A program made the position numbers and the translations under genes. A DNA stretch of 9,794 bases from Lachnospiraceae bacterium. GTDB lineage: Bacteria; Bacillota; Clostridia; Lachnospirales; Lachnospiraceae. Each line of letters starts with the position of its first letter. Within the stretch, counting starts at the first letter, position 1. Shown piece after piece: positions 6,729 to 9,794 of the stretch. Location of the stretch: the NCBI GenBank assembly GCA_017964745.1, contig JAGCRJ010000265.1:1-9794 (forward strand). Direction: 5' to 3'. Below the pieces are notes generated by a model that saw only the letters and a list, made by a program, of their open reading frames with translations, searched no databases and was not told the origin of the DNA.

Positions 6729-8592
6729 TTGCGATCACCCCGCTTTCATCGCTCTCAGGGTTCTCGCGGTAATACTGCGCCTGGGTGTTGAACATTCCGG
6801 CGTACTTTCCGTTTGCTGCCATCAGCTCATCATGACTTCCGTACTCCGCAAGCCGGCCTTCCTCAAACATTGCAATACGGTCACAGAACCTTGTGGATGC
6901 AAGTCTGTGGGAAATATAAACTGCGGATTTATCACCGATCATTTCATCAAAGCGTTCATAGAGAGCCTGCTCCGCAATGGCATCAAGCGCGGATGTCGGC
7001 TCATCGAGAACCACGATCCCGGCACCCTTGTAAAGAGCCTTTGCAAGTGCAAGCTTCTGCTTTTCGCCCCCGGACAGATCCACACCGTCATCTTCAACGA
7101 TCTTGGTAAGCGGTGTTTCGATCCCCTTTGAAAGAGACTCGATCCTTTCTTTAAGACCCGACTCGAAAGCACAATCACGTACTTTCTCAGAGTCAAGTTC
7201 ATCCTTCCTCAGCATTGCGATATTTTCAGACATAAGGAATGCGAATATCTCAACATTCTGGAAGACAGGCGCGAACAGCTTATAATAATCCGCACGCCTG
7301 AACTTTCTGATATCCGTACCGTTCAGCGTGATATAGCCTTCCGTGGGATCGTAGAGTCTCAGAAGAAGCTTTATCATCGTAGTCTTACCTGCTCCGTTCA
7401 ATCCGACCACAGCCAGCTTTTCACCGGGACGTATCTTAAGATTTAAATGTGACAGTGCTTCTTTATCCGATTTGAGATATCTGTAGCTTACATCAACAAA
7501 TTCGATCTCATAGGAATCCGTATCGGGAAGAGGGATACAATCCTTTTCATCATCCTCGGTATCGAGATCTATGAATGATCTGAAATCATCCGTTACAAGA
7601 CTTGCCCGTTTAAAATCTCCGAATCTCTGCAAAAGACCGGTCAGAGCACCGGAAAATGCAAATGAAAAAGCTAGGAACATCGTGAAATCACCGACGGACA
7701 TATCCTTTTTGAGCACAGAAGCAAAAAGGACGGCATACACAAGCACCTTTATGGCTGTTCCGGCAACTCCGGAAACAAAGTTATAACGGAGCCACAGCCT
7801 GTGATGATGATCGTTTCTTTCTATGAAAAACGCATTGACCTTTTCAAACTTTTCCGCAAGATAATCACTAAGATTAAACAGTCTTATATCCTTCGCAAAA
7901 TCGAAATCCTGGGTGATCCTTTCCATATAATGACGTGTGCGCCAGGACCCGGACAGTTTATCCCAGACCTGTTCCTTATCGATCCTGATTATATGTCTGA
8001 AATAGATATACTGAACCACGGAAAGAATGACCATGGCTATGATAAGCCTCGGATCAAGAACCGTAACGGCCACAAAAGTAACTATGACGGTAAGTCCGTT
8101 CTCGCCAAGCTGTGAGATCAGTCTCATCATTCCTTCGACACCGCTTGTGTTATCGTTAACCGCCATGCTTGCACGCTCAGCTGCATCCAGAACGTCGGGC
8201 CTTTCAAGAAGCTCATACTTAAGACCCAGCACCTTGGCAATACGCTCGGTGATCATATTCATGCGCACATAAATGAAACGATACCAGGCCTTGGAATCGT
8301 AAATCGCCGAGCACAATCTTAAAACGGCCGCTATGAAACCCGCGATCAGTATGAGCCTGATCAGTTCATCCTCAGCGGAAGCCGCATTGCCGGACTGTAT
8401 GATATCAATTACATATTTCCCGAATATTCCCATGAAATATGGGGAGACAGACTTGGCCACAAAGCCAAGCGCCATCAGAAACAGTACAGAAGGCTGATAT
8501 TCAGCCATTTTTCGAACGATATAGCACGTATTGCTCCACATGCCATATTCTTTGTGCAAGGGATTATCTTTGCTTTCCTTATAATCCGACAT
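6721..8592 (-). CDS. ABC exporter half-transporter, first subunit (permease-ATPase fusion)
   Basis: This 623-residue half-transporter has a membrane domain (about residues 30-335) and an ATPase domain (about 360-610). Motifs are canonical: Walker A GLNGAGKTT (397-405), Q-loop Q445, signature LSGGE (506-510), Walker B IVVLDE (526-531) and switch H562. KDIRLFN (234-240) matches the coupling segment of its partner. Both partners keep the catalytic glutamate after Walker B, unlike many heterodimers in which one copy is lost; the asymmetry here is the partner's PSGGE. GGGAG lies six bases before the start. The 81-base gap upstream has no evident terminator. It contains a GATAAT at 8618-8613 just after a run of six Gs, a weak candidate -10 without a clear -35, so the operon may start here or continue from the upstream gene. 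The acidic tail (PESDESGVIANA) after the ATPase domain is unremarkable. Confidence 0.94.
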   Translation of the reverse strand: MSDYKESKDNPLHKEYGMWSNTCYIVRKMAEYQPSVLFLMALGFVAKSVSPYFMGIFGKYVIDIIQSGNAASAEDELIRLILIAGFIAAVLRLCSAIYDSKAWYRFIYVRMNMITERIAKVLGLKYELLERPDVLDAAERASMAVNDNTSGVEGMMRLISQLGENGLTVIVTFVAVTVLDPRLIIAMVILSVVQYIYFRHIIRIDKEQVWDKLSGSWRTRHYMERITQDFDFAKDIRLFNLSDYLAEKFEKVNAFFIERNDHHHRLWLRYNFVSGVAGTAIKVLVYAVLFASVLKKDMSVGDFTMFLAFSFAFSGALTGLLQRFGDFKRASLVTDDFRSFIDLDTEDDEKDCIPLPDTDSYEIEFVDVSYRYLKSDKEALSHLNLKIRPGEKLAVVGLNGAGKTTMIKLLLRLYDPTEGYITLNGTDIRKFRRADYYKLFAPVFQNVEIFAFLMSENIAMLRKDELDSEKVRDCAFESGLKERIESLSKGIETPLTKIVEDDGVDLSGGEKQKLALAKALYKGAGIVVLDEPTSALDAIAEQALYERFDEMIGDKSAVYISHRLASTRFCDRIAMFEEGRLAEYGSHDELMAANGKYAGMFNTQAQYYRENPESDESGVIANA

Positions 8593-8673
8593 TTATTTAT
8601 ACTCCCTGATACATTATCACCCCCCGAAATATTTTATCATGAACAGTCTTGGTCTAAAAGTATTTCTGCCGTC

Positions 8674-9794
8674 TCAGTATTCATCCAGAAAGTTGTGTCT
8701 TACACCGTCTTTCTTATACTCTATTACGGTGTCCAGATTGACATTCTCAACGCTTCTGAAAATATTGGACTCAATAAACGGATTCGTCTTCTTCAGCTCC
8801 GCGATAAGCTTCTTGGTTTCAAGACGCTTGCTCGATGTCGTGCCGTCCTCATGACAGGTAGTGCAGGTGTCGGTGAAATGACAAGCGCACTGAAGAAAGT
8901 GCAGGTCATTGTAATCTCTCCATGCGCAGATATCAGCCTCCCTGACAAGATACATCGGCCTGATAAGCTCCATTCCTTCGAAATTGGTACTGTGGAGTTT
9001 CGGCATCATCGTTTGTATCTGGGCGCCGTGGATCATCCCCATCAGGATTGTTTCGATCACATCATCATAATGATGTCCGAGTGCAATTTTGTTGCAGCCA
9101 AGTTCTTTGGCCTTGCTGTACAGATATCCGCGCCTCATCCTGGCACACAGATAACAGGGATTTTTCTCTATCGTATCAACAGTATCAAATATAGTGCTCT
9201 CAAAAACGGTGATCGGAATTCCGAGTGCGTCCGCATTGCTTTCGATCAGCGCTCTGTTTTCCTTGTTATAACCGGGATCCATCACAAGGAACGTGAGCTC
9301 GAAGCCGACTTTTCTGTGCCGCTGTATCTCCTGAAAGAGCTTTGCCATCAACATGGAGTCCTTGCCGCCTGAAATGCATACGGCGATCCGGTCCCCTTCG
9401 CTTATGAGCTCGTAGGTCTTGCAGGCCTTCGCAAACGGAGAAAATAGGCGGGTATGAAACCTCGTGCGGATGCTTTCCTCCGCTCTGCGCTGTTTTTCCA
9501 CCCTGTCGGCTTCCGTAAGAAACCCGGTGCTGATATAGCGGGCATATCCGCCTTCAAGGCTCAGGCATTCACGCTCCGAAAAAAAGGGAAGATCTTCAAT
9601 CTCTTTCGTTCTGCGGCCGATCTGGCAGTAGAATACGAGCGTTTTGTCCTTCGAAAGGCCGGATATCTTTTCCCCAAAATCCGAATCCGATCCTTCGAGC
9701 GGGATATTGACCGCACCGGGGATCATGCCGTATTGAACAAGCCTCTCATCCCTGACATCGATCAGTTCATAGGATTCCCTTGGCATTTTCAAAA
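8674..9794 (-). CDS. Rhodanese domain fused to TtcA-like PP-loop tRNA sulfurtransferase (N-terminus outside window)
   Basis: The visible 372 residues run off the right edge. Residue numbers count from a TTG at 9792, which is probably internal because the rhodanese domain lacks its usual first strand. An N-terminal rhodanese domain (1 to about 90) shows ELIDVRDE and an active-site loop C56-Q-I-G-R-R. It is followed by an adenylating PP-loop domain of the TtcA/TilS type: SGGKDS at 141-146, C213-Y-L-C216 and GHHYDDVIET at 239-248. TtcA makes 2-thiocytidine in tRNA, using ATP to activate the base and an iron-sulfur cluster held by a CxxC and a third cysteine. C302 or C304 falls near where that third cysteine would be expected. 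The rhodanese part could hand over persulfide sulfur in cis. Extra cysteines (C302, C304, C310, C313) make the C-terminal part unlike the Escherichia coli protein, so the exact target base is uncertain. The gene ends 81 bases before the first ABC gene. Confidence 0.88.
   Translation of the reverse strand, partial: LKMPRESYELIDVRDERLVQYGMIPGAVNIPLEGSDSDFGEKISGLSKDKTLVFYCQIGRRTKEIEDLPFFSERECLSLEGGYARYISTGFLTEADRVEKQRRAEESIRTRFHTRLFSPFAKACKTYELISEGDRIAVCISGGKDSMLMAKLFQEIQRHRKVGFELTFLVMDPGYNKENRALIESNADALGIPITVFESTIFDTVDTIEKNPCYLCARMRRGYLYSKAKELGCNKIALGHHYDDVIETILMGMIHGAQIQTMMPKLHSTNFEGMELIRPMYLVREADICAWRDYNDLHFLQCACHFTDTCTTCHEDGTTSSKRLETKKLIAELKKTNPFIESNIFRSVENVNLDTVIEYKKDGVRHNFLDEY

Noticed and set aside
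8620..8625. A run of six Gs upstream of the first ABC gene as a phase-variation tract
   Set aside because: Six bases is short for slippage-driven switching and it lies outside the coding region.
8554..9372. A 272-codon open frame on the plus strand
   Set aside because: It is mostly antisense to the rhodanese/TtcA-like gene and reads across the intergenic gap. Its translation has no recognisable family pattern.

Overview
The window looks like an ordinary chromosomal stretch from a low-to-mid GC Bacillota, most likely a Clostridia and probably Lachnospiraceae-like. The reasons are strong AGGAG-type ribosome binding sites, a LytTR/DUF3021 gene pair, tandem half-size ABC exporters and a rhodanese/TtcA-like fusion. 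This placement is inferred from gene content, not from a search. All eight supportable genes lie on the minus strand, so transcription runs from high to low coordinates, and coding density is high with no gene-free stretch over about 150 bases. I saw no tRNA, rRNA, CRISPR array, insertion sequence or phage gene.

Right end (9794 to 4078): the 3' portion of a rhodanese/TtcA-like sulfurtransferase gene is followed after 81 bases by two ABC exporter half-transporter genes that overlap by 8 bases. A sugar-phosphate isomerase/epimerase-type TIM barrel gene follows after a 10-base gap. The transcript ends at a very strong 15-bp terminator hairpin. The two ABC proteins almost certainly form a heterodimeric exporter; its cargo cannot be read from the sequence.

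Middle (4066 to 1294): a promoter just beyond that terminator probably drives a small VOC/glyoxalase-fold metalloprotein. After a 132-base gap comes a three-gene overlapping cassette: a secreted, membrane-anchored serine hydrolase of the class C beta-lactamase/PBP fold, a stand-alone LytTR DNA-binding regulator and a four-helix DUF3021 membrane protein. It ends in a terminator whose loop contains the last stop codon. This arrangement suggests a cell-envelope sensing or response module in which a membrane protein controls a LytTR regulator, and it is the most interesting part of the window.

Left end (1268 to 1): a Na+/phosphate cotransporter-family gene with its own promoter region runs off the window edge within its C-terminal PhoU-like part.
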